From Thiobacillus sp. (GTDB taxonomy: Bacteria > Pseudomonadota > Gammaproteobacteria > Burkholderiales > Thiobacillaceae), in the NCBI GenBank assembly GCA_018263115.1, contig JADFDC010000016.1, forward strand, positions 1 to 44,476: a stretch of DNA of 44,476 nucleotides. The letters run 5' to 3'. Below are positions 8,412 through 16,088 of the stretch, one piece after another (the first letter of the stretch is position 1; the number at the start of each line of letters is the position of its first letter). Position numbers and translations under genes: made by a program. The notes under the pieces are model-generated. The model made no database searches, was not told the DNA's origin, and saw nothing but the letters and a program-made list of their open reading frames with translations.

Positions 8412-9824
8412 ATGAATTTCCTTCCCATTTTTCTTGATTTGCGCGGCAAGACCTGTCTCGTCGCGGGTGGTGGCGAAACCGCCGCTCGCAAGGCAGGCTT
8501 GTTGCTTCAGGCGGGTGCCTGGATCCGGCTTGCGCACAACGGCGAACTCGCTCCGGCATTTGCCGAGCACAAGATACATGACCGCATCACCCACTTGAAC
8601 GCCGCGTTTGATGACGCCATGCTCGATGGCGTGGAAATCGTGATCAGCGCCGCTGAAGACGATGTCATCGACAGGAAAGTTTTTGATGCCGCCCGTGCGC
8701 GTCATCTGCCGGTCAATGTCGTGGACAAGCCCGCCATGTGCAGCTTCGTGCTGCCCGCCATCCTCGACCGCTCGCCCATGATCGTCGCGGTTGGCACCGG
8801 CGGCGCATCGCCCGTGCTGGCAAGACTGCTGCGCGCAAGGCTGGAAACGCTGATTCCCGCCAGTTACGGCCGGCTCGCGCATCTGGCCGAGAGTTTTCGC
8901 GAACAGGTTAAGGCAAAGTTCTCGCACCCGCCCATGCGCCGTATTTTCTGGGAAAAGGTATTGCAGGGGCCGGTGGCGGAAATGGTGTTTTCCGGCAAGG
9001 AAGACGATGCCGCCAAGCTGCTGCAGCACACCCTGGATCAGGAGGTCGATGTGCAACCTGTAGGAGAGGTCTATCTCGTCGGCGCGGGCCCCGGCAACCC
9101 CGACCTGCTGACCTTCCGCGCACTGAGATTGATGCAGCAGGCTGACGTCGTGGTTCATGACAACCTCGTCTCCGAACCCATCATGGACATGTGCCGCCGC
9201 GATGCCGAACGCATCTACGTCGGCAAGAAGCGCGCCGACCATGCGGTGCCGCAGGAAGACATCAACATGCTGCTGGTACGCCTGGCCAAGGAAGGCAAGC
9301 GCGTATTGCGCCTGAAGGGGGGCGACCCGTTCATCTTCGGGCGTGGCGGCGAGGAAATCGAAACCCTGGTCGACCACGGCGTGCCCTTCCAGGTCGTGCC
9401 CGGCATTACTGCCGCCGCGGGCGTGGCCTCCTATGCGGGTATTCCGCTCACGCATCGGGATTACGCACAGTCCGTCACCTTCGTTACCGGCCACCTCAAG
9501 GACGACAGCATCAATCTCGACTGGTCGTCCATTGCCAAGCCCAACCAGACCATCGTCATCTACATGGGTTTGCAGGGTCTGCCGGTGCTGTCAAAGGAAC
9601 TGGTAAGGCATGGCCTTCCACCGCAAACTCCGGCCGCCATCGTGCAGCAGGGCACTACGCCGCATCAGCGTGTGGTGGTGGGAACGCTGGAAACCCTGCC
9701 GGTGCTGGCAGTGGAAGCGAATCTCAAGCCACCCACGCTCATCATTGTGGGCAATGTCGTCAGCCTGCACGAAAAGCTCAAGTGGTTTGTGAGCGAGGAT
9801 GATCGCGCGGCATCAACAAAGTAA
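8412..9824 (+). CDS. cysG: CysG, trifunctional sirohaem synthase
   Basis: CysG makes sirohaem from uroporphyrinogen III by two methylations, an NAD-dependent oxidation and iron insertion. The 470-residue protein has the N-terminal dehydrogenase/ferrochelatase part (FLDLRGKTCLVAGGGETAARK with a Rossmann GGG motif, AAEDD, GTGGASPVLARLLR). The C-terminal methyltransferase part starts with VGAGPGNPDLLT near residue 221 and includes the RLKGGDPFIFGRGGEE and VPGITAA motifs. Its location directly after dsrR suggests it supplies sirohaem for DsrAB and substrate for DsrN, rather than, or in addition to, assimilatory sulfite reductase. The hairpin at 8319-8387 separates it from dsrR, so co-transcription is likely but not certain. 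Confidence 0.96.
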   Translation: MNFLPIFLDLRGKTCLVAGGGETAARKAGLLLQAGAWIRLAHNGELAPAFAEHKIHDRITHLNAAFDDAMLDGVEIVISAAEDDVIDRKVFDAARARHLPVNVVDKPAMCSFVLPAILDRSPMIVAVGTGGASPVLARLLRARLETLIPASYGRLAHLAESFREQVKAKFSHPPMRRIFWEKVLQGPVAEMVFSGKEDDAAKLLQHTLDQEVDVQPVGEVYLVGAGPGNPDLLTFRALRLMQQADVVVHDNLVSEPIMDMCRRDAERIYVGKKRADHAVPQEDINMLLVRLAKEGKRVLRLKGGDPFIFGRGGEEIETLVDHGVPFQVVPGITAAAGVASYAGIPLTHRDYAQSVTFVTGHLKDDSINLDWSSIAKPNQTIVIYMGLQGLPVLSKELVRHGLPPQTPAAIVQQGTTPHQRVVVGTLETLPVLAVEANLKPPTLIIVGNVVSLHEKLKWFVSEDDRAASTK

Positions 9825-9837
9825 GCTCATCCAGTAA

Positions 9838-9877
9838 CTCCCTCTCCCCTTGCGGGAGAGGGTTGGGGTGAGGGGGC
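9838..9877. repeat. GC-rich hairpin of the CCCTCTCCC/GGGAGAGGG dispersed type, after cysG
   Basis: CCCTCTCCC at 9840-9848 pairs with GGGAGAGGG at 9854-9862 (5-base loop), followed by a G-rich GGGGTGAGGGGG stretch. It could act as a terminator for cysG, although no T-run follows. Similar C-rich/G-rich text recurs at about 10305-10340. Confidence 0.6.
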
Positions 9878-10036
9878 ACATTGATAATGCAGTTGCGTGG
9901 TGTGCTCAATTTCCCGCCGCCTGATTCTTTGAAGTGAGTTAGCCGGGGGTAGCCCGGCAGCTAGTCACTTTTCTTGCTCCGCCAAGAAAAGTAACCAAAA
10001 GAAGGCGGCCCCGCTGCGCTGCTCCTTCGGAGTAAA

Positions 10037-10142
10037 CCTCGTCCGGAAACCTGAATTGGGCGGCTGCGGAACTCGCCCGCGCTAAGCGCGGGCTCAAACA
10101 GTCCTCGCCTCAAAAGCTCCCAATTCAGGTTCCCGGACGAGG
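10037..10142. repeat. Nested inverted repeat with internal hairpin
   Basis: Positions 10037-10060 and 10119-10142 are inverted repeats of 24 bp with one mismatch (core ACCTGAATTGGG / CCCAATTCAGGT). Between them lies a second perfect hairpin, GCCCGCGCT (10075-10083) with AGCGCGGGC (10085-10093). The whole would fold as a long stem with a side hairpin. Confidence 0.75.
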
Positions 10143-10210
10143 CAGCCCAGAGGGGACTTAAAACCCAAATCCCCCGGCGCTTCGCGCCACCCCCTTTATC
10201 AAGGGGGTCT

Positions 10211-10280
10211 CTGGATTGCTTCGTCACTTTGTTCCTCGCAATGACGTCATTGCGAGGGCCGAAGGCCCGTGGCAATCCAG
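10211..10280. repeat. Pair of head-to-head REP-like units
   Basis: A perfect 24-bp palindrome (10234-10257, half-site CCTCGCAATGAC) is flanked by CTGGATTGC (10211-10219) and its complement GCAATCCAG (10272-10280). Single copies of the same CATTG...GTGGCAATCCAG unit occur at 38543-38579 and 39476-39513, so this is a dispersed repeat family in this genome. Confidence 0.75.
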
Positions 10281-10637
10281 TCAAATTCAGCACCTCTTTC
10301 CACCCCCTCCCTTGAGGGGAGGGGGCAGGGGGGAGGGTGAAGGTTTTGGGGTTTGAATTATTCCCGTCTATGCCGCCGCAGCCTGGAGCTTGCGGGCGGA
10401 ACAACGCGGCGCAGCCTGTTTGAGCCTTGCTTCCTTTGAAATAATGGCAAGGCGAGTTCTGCGTCGCCCGCCCGGAAGCTTAAGGCTAAGGGAAGCCGAA
10501 GGCCGGCATAGTTGGGTCGTCTTCTTTTGGTTTCTTTTCTTGACGAGACAAGAAAAGAAACTTGCTGCCGGGCAACCCCCGGCCAAAATGTGCTTGGAAT
10601 TGTGATGTCCCACGCATTGCACCACAATGATTTTTTC

Positions 10638-11210
10638 TCATCTTGCTTTGTGAGCATGGGCGACTAACGTATTGATTCTCGTCGCAAGTTCCTGTGATTC
10701 ACGTAGTAGGTCCTGTACACGCTGCCAATTTTCCCAATGTTGGCCCCACAATTCTTGACCGACCACTTTGCCAAAATCCATTTTGGTGGGAGTACCCCAA
10801 TTTTCATAAGCTTCAAGTCGGGCAATGCGTTCCCTAACATTGGCGACGCCACGCGTAGCAGGGGACTGTGGTGCCGAGCTTTGTATCCAGATGCGCCACT
10901 CTTTGTTGCCTTTTGATTGATTGCACTTGCCACAGCTTGGAACAAGATTATGAATTTCTGAGATGTAACCAGTAGGCTTCTTGTCTTTGACTAAAGGGCG
11001 TAGATGATCCCATTCAGAGGCGGTATTACCGCAGTATGCACACTGAAATGTTTCTTTGGTCATGCCGAGAATGCTTAGGGCTTTCTCAACTTGGGCTTCT
11101 GTAGGAGTGACAACAGGGATGATTGAATTAATGAATGCATTCGTGATGCTTGATGACCGACCCGTAATTTTCATCGGTGTGGGCATTTGAAACAGCACGA
11201 GATATGACAT
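10638..11210 (-). CDS. HNH endonuclease domain protein
   Basis: The product (up to 190 residues) has a compact HNH nuclease core. CAYCG and CGKCN provide two CxxC zinc-binding pairs. SEWDHLRPL supplies the DH pair, and NLVPSCGKCNQSKGNKEW is the classic N-x-N/H part of the fold. The N-terminal quarter (ITNAFINSIIPVVTPTEAQVEKAL) and the C-terminal helix-rich part are not recognised. Starts at 11210, 11186 or 11174 are possible; none has a clear ribosome site. No methyltransferase is adjacent, so a restriction role is not supported. Its base composition is more AT-rich than its neighbours, and it lies next to repeat DNA, which suggests acquisition by transfer. Confidence 0.75.
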   Translation of the reverse strand: MSYLVLFQMPTPMKITGRSSSITNAFINSIIPVVTPTEAQVEKALSILGMTKETFQCAYCGNTASEWDHLRPLVKDKKPTGYISEIHNLVPSCGKCNQSKGNKEWRIWIQSSAPQSPATRGVANVRERIARLEAYENWGTPTKMDFGKVVGQELWGQHWENWQRVQDLLRESQELATRINTLVAHAHKAR

Positions 11211-11253
11211 GGAAAAGTAGCGCCTTAAAATATTGTGGACACCATTGCAAGAA

Positions 11254-11913
11254 TTATGAATGCCTCGGCGGCGTCAGCTTCTGCTCCACCGCAAACACCG
11301 CCGCCTCCACCCTCGACGTCAGATTCAGCTTCGACAGGATGTTCCGCACGTGCAGTTTCACCGTGTCGTGGCTGATGCCGAGTTCCTTGGCGATGGCCTT
11401 GTTGCTTTCGCCCTTGGCCAGGTATTGCAGGATTTGCCGCTCGCGCTGGGTAAGCTGGTTGATGAGTGATGTGGCCTTGCCTTTCTTGGCATCAAGCAGG
11501 GTAACGAGCTTGGCGGTCATCTGCGAAGCGACAACTGTTTCGCCGCGCGCCGCGCGCTGGATGGCGTCGACGACTTCGGAAGGCTCCATGTTTTTCAATA
11601 AATAGCCGCGCGCGCCGGCGCGCAGGGCGCTGGCCATGTCTTCTTCCTCGTCGCTGACGGTTAGGATCAGCACGGGCGTATTGATGCCTTCCTCACGTAA
11701 TTCTGTGAGCAGGGTGACGCCGTCTGTCGGCGGAAGGTGCAGGTCGATGAGAGCAACGTCGGGCTGGTGTTCCCGGATCAGCCGCTTGGCAATATCCGGA
11801 TCGCCGGCAATGCCGCAGACGTGGACGGTGCCGTAGTGTTCCAGAAGCTCGGCCAGGCCTTCGCGAAACAGTGTGTGATCGTCCACCAGGATTACGCGGG
11901 TTTTTTCTGTCAT
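11254..11913 (-). CDS. NarL/FixJ-family response regulator
   Basis: The 219-residue protein has a receiver domain (DD at 11-12, phosphoacceptor D57 in ALIDLHLP, LTVS switch Thr and GYLLK Lys). A LuxR-type helix-turn-helix follows (LTQRERQILQYLAKGESNKAIAKELGIS then HDTVKLHVRNILSKL, read as two adjoining pieces). It is a DNA-binding regulator activated by the kinase encoded just upstream; their genes overlap by four bases. Targets cannot be read from the window. Confidence 0.93.
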   Translation of the reverse strand: MTEKTRVILVDDHTLFREGLAELLEHYGTVHVCGIAGDPDIAKRLIREHQPDVALIDLHLPPTDGVTLLTELREEGINTPVLILTVSDEEEDMASALRAGARGYLLKNMEPSEVVDAIQRAARGETVVASQMTAKLVTLLDAKKGKATSLINQLTQRERQILQYLAKGESNKAIAKELGISHDTVKLHVRNILSKLNLTSRVEAAVFAVEQKLTPPRHS

Positions 11914-13106
11914 GCGGCTATTCCTTGTGGCGCGTGTGGAAAGACTAGGGTGACGCGGGTGCCGCCGCCTACGCGGCTGCGGATTTCCACCAGGCCTTTG
12001 ATGCGTTCGGCGCGCTCGCGCATGATGTTCATGCCGAAGTGCATGCCAGGGCCGGTGTGGCCGGCGGCATAAAGGCCGATGCCATCGTCGATGATGCTTA
12101 CGCGGTAATGCGTGCCGGTGTCTTCCACGACGATTTGCACTTTCCGCGCATAGGAATGCTTGCAGATATTGGCCAGCGCTTCCTGCGCGATGCGATAGAC
12201 CTGCACTTCCTGATCGGGCGTCAGGGCCAGGTCCCTGACCTGGTTGTCGAGTTTGACCTGGGCATCGATTTTCCTTGTGACGCTTTCCAGCAGCTCCTGC
12301 AGAGCGGGAACGATGCCGCGTGGGTCCATGCGATGGCGGAACTGGCTGATCAGCTCGCGCAGGCCGGAGTAAGCCGATTCCAGCGCGTGGTCCACGTCGG
12401 TCAGGTATTTCTCGGTAAGTTCGGGCTTGTCGCCATCCACCACTTCGCGCAGCATGGCGAGGCGCATTTTCATGTAGGCCAGTGTCTGGGCCAGGGAATC
12501 ATGAATTTCATTGGCCAGCATCTGCCGCTCGTTCATCAGGGTGATGCGCAAATTCTCGCGGGTGAGGCGGGCGTTTTCAAGGGCCATGCCCAGGTGTTCG
12601 CTGATGGAGGCAAACAGCAGGCTGATGTCTTCCGGTATGGCCTGGTTCTTTTTCAGGAAAAGGTTGTACACCCCCAGCAGCGTGCTCTTGTAACGCAGGG
12701 GCAGCGCCACCACCCAGCCGTCTTCCATGCCAAACGCCTTGGCGGTATTGCCCTTGCACTCAAAAAGATAAGGCAGGTTCTTGATCGATCCGCCAACCGG
12801 CTGCCCGCACAAGGCAGTTTCAAGCGGCATGATGTTTTGCGCGGCCAGGGTTTCCTGGGGCAGTCCTTCCGCCCCGATAATGCGCAGCCCCTTACCGTCC
12901 GATGTCAGCACGCGAACGATGCCGGCGTGGGCGTTGGAAAGCCGCACCATGGTGCCGAGGAAGCTGTCGAGCAAATGCTCGACATCCACGTCCATGGAAA
13001 GAGACGAGGAAATGTCGGCCAGCACCTGCAGTTCGGGGTTTTTCTGGTAATCCCCGCCCAGCTGCGGGGCGTAGGCGTCTTCAGGGTGTTTTCGCGGAAT
13101 GGACAT
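11910..13106 (-). CDS. Soluble GAF-domain histidine kinase, NarX/DegS type
   Basis: The 398-residue protein has no membrane segment. Residues about 25-185 form a GAF domain with cysteines near ALCGQPVGG and LFECKG. Next come the HisKA_3 dimerisation domain, with phosphoacceptor His near 202 in NEIHDSLAQ, and a HATPase domain (EALANICKHSYA, DDGIGL, HFGMNIMRERAERI). It is paired with the response regulator at 11254-11913. The GAF domain could sense a small ligand or redox state, and the kinase looks like the cytoplasmic half of NarX. What it senses is unknown. Confidence 0.92.
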   Translation of the reverse strand: MSIPRKHPEDAYAPQLGGDYQKNPELQVLADISSSLSMDVDVEHLLDSFLGTMVRLSNAHAGIVRVLTSDGKGLRIIGAEGLPQETLAAQNIMPLETALCGQPVGGSIKNLPYLFECKGNTAKAFGMEDGWVVALPLRYKSTLLGVYNLFLKKNQAIPEDISLLFASISEHLGMALENARLTRENLRITLMNERQMLANEIHDSLAQTLAYMKMRLAMLREVVDGDKPELTEKYLTDVDHALESAYSGLRELISQFRHRMDPRGIVPALQELLESVTRKIDAQVKLDNQVRDLALTPDQEVQVYRIAQEALANICKHSYARKVQIVVEDTGTHYRVSIIDDGIGLYAAGHTGPGMHFGMNIMRERAERIKGLVEIRSRVGGGTRVTLVFPHAPQGIAA

Positions 13107-13196
13107 GCTTGTCAGGTGCCTTCAATCAGCTTAATTATGCACTGGTGGCAGAGAGTTTAGAAATTTGTTACCTTGCATTCAAAGCCAGTGATCACG

Positions 13197-13790
13197 ATGA
13201 ATTTTTGCAGCCATTGCGGTTCCCCCCTTGAATTTCGCATTCCGGAAGGCGACAGCCTGCCGCGCCACGTATGCCCTGCCTGCGGAACCATTCATTACCA
13301 GAATCCAAAAATGGTCGTGGGCTGCATCCCGGAATGGGAGGACAAGGTGCTGCTGTGCAAGCGCGCCATCGAGCCAAAATACGGCCTGTGGACGCTGCCC
13401 GCCGGTTTCATGGAAAACGGCGAGACCACTGCCGAAGGCGCGCTGCGCGAAACCTGGGAAGAAGCGGGAGCGCGGGTCGAACTCGGTCCGCTTTACACGC
13501 TGTTCAATCTGCCGCACATCGATCAGGTGTACTTCATGTTCCGGGCAAGGCTGCTGGATCTGGATTACCAGCCGGGCATCGAAAGCCTGGAAGTCCGCCT
13601 GTTCGCCGAACACGAAATTCCCTGGGACCAGATTGCCTTCCGCACGGTAAAAGCCTCGCTGGAGCTGTATTTCAGGGACCGTGCCAATGGCGGTTTCGGT
13701 TTCCACATTGGCGACATCCGCGCGCCGTCGGGTGTGCTTCAGCCCGGACTCGTGGTTCCCATCGCCACCGCTGCGGCGGTCAAAGAATAA
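13197..13790 (+). CDS. NUDIX hydrolase with N-terminal zinc ribbon
   Basis: The 197-residue product starts with a zinc ribbon (CSHCG, CPACG) followed by a NUDIX domain. The box reads GFMENGETTAEGALRETWEEAG, split here as GFMENGETT and REtWEEAG, with the catalytic glutamates in REXXEE. Such proteins resemble NudC-type or ADP-ribose pyrophosphatases and cleave nucleoside diphosphates linked to another group; the exact substrate is not predictable. The ATG at 13197 is preferred over an upstream TTG at 13173. The 3' end overlaps the convergent gene at 13780 by 11 bases. Confidence 0.9.
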   Translation: MNFCSHCGSPLEFRIPEGDSLPRHVCPACGTIHYQNPKMVVGCIPEWEDKVLLCKRAIEPKYGLWTLPAGFMENGETTAEGALRETWEEAGARVELGPLYTLFNLPHIDQVYFMFRARLLDLDYQPGIESLEVRLFAEHEIPWDQIAFRTVKASLELYFRDRANGGFGFHIGDIRAPSGVLQPGLVVPIATAAAVKE

Positions 13791-14832
13791 ACGGGCTGGG
13801 CTCGGCTTTTCTCAAAGCCTGGATTCTGGCCTGGGCCGCCGAGGGATCTTCCCGGTAAATGCTCAGCAGCTTGCCGGCCTGTTCCGCCCAATGGGTTTTG
13901 CCGGTTTCGACCGTCCTGAGCAGGTCATCCGCACGGCCGGAGCGGCGCCAAGATTCATAGGCCTGGGTGAGGCTGGGGAAAAGCACCAGACGCAAGCCAT
14001 CAAAATCCGCCATGTAGTAATGCAGCGAACACCAGGCTTCGCGCTCGATCAAGCCGGGCAGGGTTGATAGGCAATCCGCCAGATTGTCGCGGATGGAGCG
14101 TGCAAGCAGCTCGGGGTGACGGTGCGTGAAACCGCTGATCATGGCCTTCCAGTCAGGTCCAAGCAGACGGTCGGCGCGCGCTTCGCCGACTTCGTGCAGG
14201 ATGACGGCCTCGCTCTCGTTTTCCGTCATGCTTGCGAGCGCGGCTTCCGGCTCGCGATCAAACCCGTAACATTCGAGGGCGGCTTTCATCGCGCCTTCCG
14301 GCTTCTTCTGGCCCCACAATTCGACTTTTTCCCACAAGGCTCTTTTCAGCGCATCGGTGCGCAGATAAATGGCGCCGTCCTGATAAGCGGCGGGCAGGGT
14401 GGAAAGATCGCGTGCGTACTCGCAACCGGTGACGTAGATGGTGAGGCCTTCGCGTTCTTCCTTGCGCTTGAGTTCGCCCAGAAAGAAATGCGGCTTGCGA
14501 TAGCGGCCGATGCCCGCGCCATACACATAGCCCTCGGGCTCCAGCGCGGCGTTGACGGCCCCGCTCTCGAAGGGATCGAGACGCTGATCCTTGACCGGCA
14601 GGTCGGCGAAGTCATCCTCTTCCAGGGTTTCCCAAAGCGATTCCCGGTGCGTCATCCATTCGCCAATTTCAGAGCGGGGCGGTTGCTGGGTCAGCGGCAG
14701 CTCGTTTTCCCAGCGGTAGAACTCGCGCATTTCCAGCAGGTAAGTGCACAGGGTCATGTTGCGGGCGTGATTGGCGTCCGCGATGTGGCAGTTCTTCTGT
14801 ACCGTATCGACCAGTTCGTGAAAATTGCGCAT
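13780..14832 (-). CDS. Conserved protein of unknown function (350 aa), last gene of the MoxR-VWA cluster
   Basis: A soluble, acidic 350-residue protein. I tentatively associate it with the family named after Sfum_1244 of Syntrophobacter, but this is from memory and unverified. Visible features are an N-terminal helical segment (MRNFHELVDTVQKNCHIAD), a central YVYGAGIGRYRKPHFFLGEL, an ILHEVGEARAD segment that could bind a metal (HExxE) and a C-terminal helical region. The start at 14832 is chosen over 14856 because AGGAGAG lies just upstream. It is 77 bases downstream of the Cys-rich gene and co-directional with the whole cluster, so probably co-transcribed. Confidence 0.75.
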   Translation of the reverse strand: MRNFHELVDTVQKNCHIADANHARNMTLCTYLLEMREFYRWENELPLTQQPPRSEIGEWMTHRESLWETLEEDDFADLPVKDQRLDPFESGAVNAALEPEGYVYGAGIGRYRKPHFFLGELKRKEEREGLTIYVTGCEYARDLSTLPAAYQDGAIYLRTDALKRALWEKVELWGQKKPEGAMKAALECYGFDREPEAALASMTENESEAVILHEVGEARADRLLGPDWKAMISGFTHRHPELLARSIRDNLADCLSTLPGLIEREAWCSLHYYMADFDGLRLVLFPSLTQAYESWRRSGRADDLLRTVETGKTHWAEQAGKLLSIYREDPSAAQARIQALRKAEPSPFIL

Positions 14833-14909
14833 GAATCTCTCCTGATCAAGCAACATCTGGTTTCATTGTAGCCGTGAAGGAGGCAAAGGAAACCTTGACC
14901 GGGCTGGGG

Positions 14910-15356
14910 TCAATGACCGCGCCGCCGCGCTTCGAAATGCACCACGCTTTGCACGATTTCAGAATAGGGGAAAGTTTCCAGGCCGCCATGCCGGGCCACC
15001 GAGGCGTCGATCAAACCTGTCACGTCCGCGACCTCATCCGAACCGGACAGGGATTTTTGCAGGCCCTTCAACCCGCCGCACTGGATTTTGAGTTCCTTGG
15101 CATGAGGCAAAGGCGAGCTGGTGGCCGTGATGCGCAAGGCAAACGCGGACTGGCCGCGAAGCAGCGTTTTCAATTCCATACAGCGCGACTGGGCGGCTGC
15201 GTCGGCGCAGTTGATCGTCTCCCGCTCGGCAAGAAGATGTTTCTCGGCCTTGCTGCACGCGATGCAACGCGCAAGAACGCCCTTCTCGAAGGCGCAGGGC
15301 GTCGGGTTCACCGACTTGCGGGCATCGCGGTAGGCGTCTTCGTTGTATTCACTCAT
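14910..15356 (-). CDS. Cysteine-rich conserved protein of unknown function (148 aa)
   Basis: The ATG at 15356 gives MSEYNEDAYRDARKSVNPTP; the frame is open further upstream into the hairpin repeat, but that extension looks spurious. Residues 21-59 hold five cysteines (CAFEKGVLARCIACSK, then INCAD and SRCMEL), spaced in a way that could bind zinc or an iron-sulfur cluster. The C-terminal half has a PHAKELKIQCGGLKGLQ segment with one more cysteine. No known domain is recognised. It follows the 74-aa gene after the hairpin at 15383-15452. Confidence 0.72.
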   Translation of the reverse strand: MSEYNEDAYRDARKSVNPTPCAFEKGVLARCIACSKAEKHLLAERETINCADAAAQSRCMELKTLLRGQSAFALRITATSSPLPHAKELKIQCGGLKGLQKSLSGSDEVADVTGLIDASVARHGGLETFPYSEIVQSVVHFEARRRGH

Positions 15357-15382
15357 GTGTGTGTTGCTGGAACAAAAGCATG

Positions 15383-15452
15383 ACCACGAAGGACACAAAG
15401 TACACAAAGTGAAATGCATTTTTTCCTTTGTGTACTTGGTGTACTTTGTGGT
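15383..15452. repeat. Long hairpin repeat between two genes of the MoxR-VWA cluster
   Basis: Arms at 15383-15409 and 15426-15452 pair over 27 bp with three mismatches (core AAGTACACAAAG / CTTTGTGTACTT), with a 16-base loop. It resembles the dispersed ACCACGAAGGACAC repeat type. It lies between the 74-aa and 148-aa genes and may separate or stabilise parts of the transcript. Confidence 0.75.
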
Positions 15453-15468
15453 TCAAGACTTGAGGGTT

Positions 15469-15693
15469 TCAATAATCCTCGCCGGTGGTTGGCGGCTTCT
15501 CGCGCACTTCACCCAGCATTTCCTCGGCGTGCAGTTCGTTTTCGGCAAAAATCACCTTGATGGAATAGTTGTCCGCGCCGGTGAGCTTGTTGCGGATTTC
15601 CTTGGCATTTGCCGATGCGTCCTTGAACTTGTCGAACTGCGCCACTTTCTTGACGATGCGCATGGGGTGAATTTCGTAAACGAAGTACGGCAT
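15469..15693 (-). CDS. Small conserved protein of unknown function (74 aa)
   Basis: A 74-residue soluble, charged protein starting MPYFVYEIHPMRIVKKVAQF. It looks like a small alpha/beta protein with an acidic C-terminal tail ending in TTGEDY. The ATG at 15693 shares one base with the stop of the S24-like gene (TGATG), and GGAG lies eight bases upstream, which supports both this start and translational coupling. I know of no function. Its value lies in its strict linkage to the S24-like and DsrS-like genes. Confidence 0.75.
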   Translation of the reverse strand: MPYFVYEIHPMRIVKKVAQFDKFKDASANAKEIRNKLTGADNYSIKVIFAENELHAEEMLGEVREKPPTTGEDY

Positions 15694-16088
15694 CAATGCT
15701 TCTCCTGATCAACATAGTATTTGACTGATTTGCGGCGCCCAGGCTGTTTTTTCAAGATCACCACGCCCTTTATGCAGGACAGGTCGGCGATGGGGTGATC
15801 AGGGTAGGCCTGGTTCAGCGCATGCAGCGCCCAGCCGGCGTCGCGCTTGATGAGCTGCCTGAAGGTGTATTCCTCGTTGTGGAAGGCGATGACATACGAG
15901 CCATCCTTCGCCAGACCTTCCGGCTCGATGACGATGATTTCGCGATCCAGAAATTCCGGTTCCATGCTGTCGCCCAGCACCATCAGCGCGAACGGCTCGG
16001 CTTCCGAGCAGGCGCCGAAAGCGCTGTCTGCCGGTTGATCCGCGCTGACGACGGGAATGTTGACGGGTTTGCGTTTGAACTCTTCCAT
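15693..16088 (-). CDS. Short S24/LexA-fold protein with Arg in place of the catalytic Lys
   Basis: The 131-residue product has the S24 peptidase fold of LexA, UmuD and phage repressors but no DNA-binding domain. The Ser loop is intact (FALMVLGDSMEPEF, Ser41). Aligned with the UmuD in this window (VIAVVDGELTVKRL), the segment VIAFHNEEYTFRQL puts Arg77 where the catalytic Lys should be. It is therefore probably not an active Ser-Lys protease and may be a binding module. ATG 16088 is preferred over GTG 16097: AAGGTGG sits at normal distance and the ATG overlaps the upstream stop by one base (TAATG). Confidence 0.82.
   Translation of the reverse strand: MEEFKRKPVNIPVVSADQPADSAFGACSEAEPFALMVLGDSMEPEFLDREIIVIEPEGLAKDGSYVIAFHNEEYTFRQLIKRDAGWALHALNQAYPDHPIADLSCIKGVVILKKQPGRRKSVKYYVDQEKH

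Larger units (their letters stand above)
9941..10584. repeat. MITE-like segment bounded by ~70-bp imperfect inverted repeats
   Basis: The left arm (9941-10012, beginning GCCGGGGGTAGCCCGGCAG) matches the reverse complement of the right arm (10514-10584, reading GGCCGGGGGTTGCCCGGCAG on the minus strand). The match continues through an AAGAAAAG...AACCAAAAGAAG stretch in each arm. The arms enclose about 500 bases with no gene. Each arm itself contains a small hairpin (TTTTCTTG...CAAGAAAA). This architecture fits a non-autonomous mobile element or a large dispersed structured repeat; I see no clear target-site duplication. Confidence 0.6.
9825..10637. other. Gene-free repeat-rich region between cysG and the HNH gene
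   Basis: About 810 bases without a credible gene. Open frames here (for example 9961-10404 and 10358-10657 on the minus strand) are low-complexity products of repeat DNA, have no ribosome sites and resemble no protein family. The content is the inverted-repeat structures listed separately: 9941-10584, 10037-10142 and 10211-10280. Confidence 0.75.

Noticed and set aside
9961-10657. Open frames in the repeat region after cysG
   Set aside because: They translate inverted repeats and low-complexity DNA; none has a ribosome site or a recognisable domain.
15357-15419. Upstream extension of the Cys-rich 148-aa gene
   Set aside because: The extension is translated from the hairpin repeat at 15383-15452 and is therefore unlikely to be coding.
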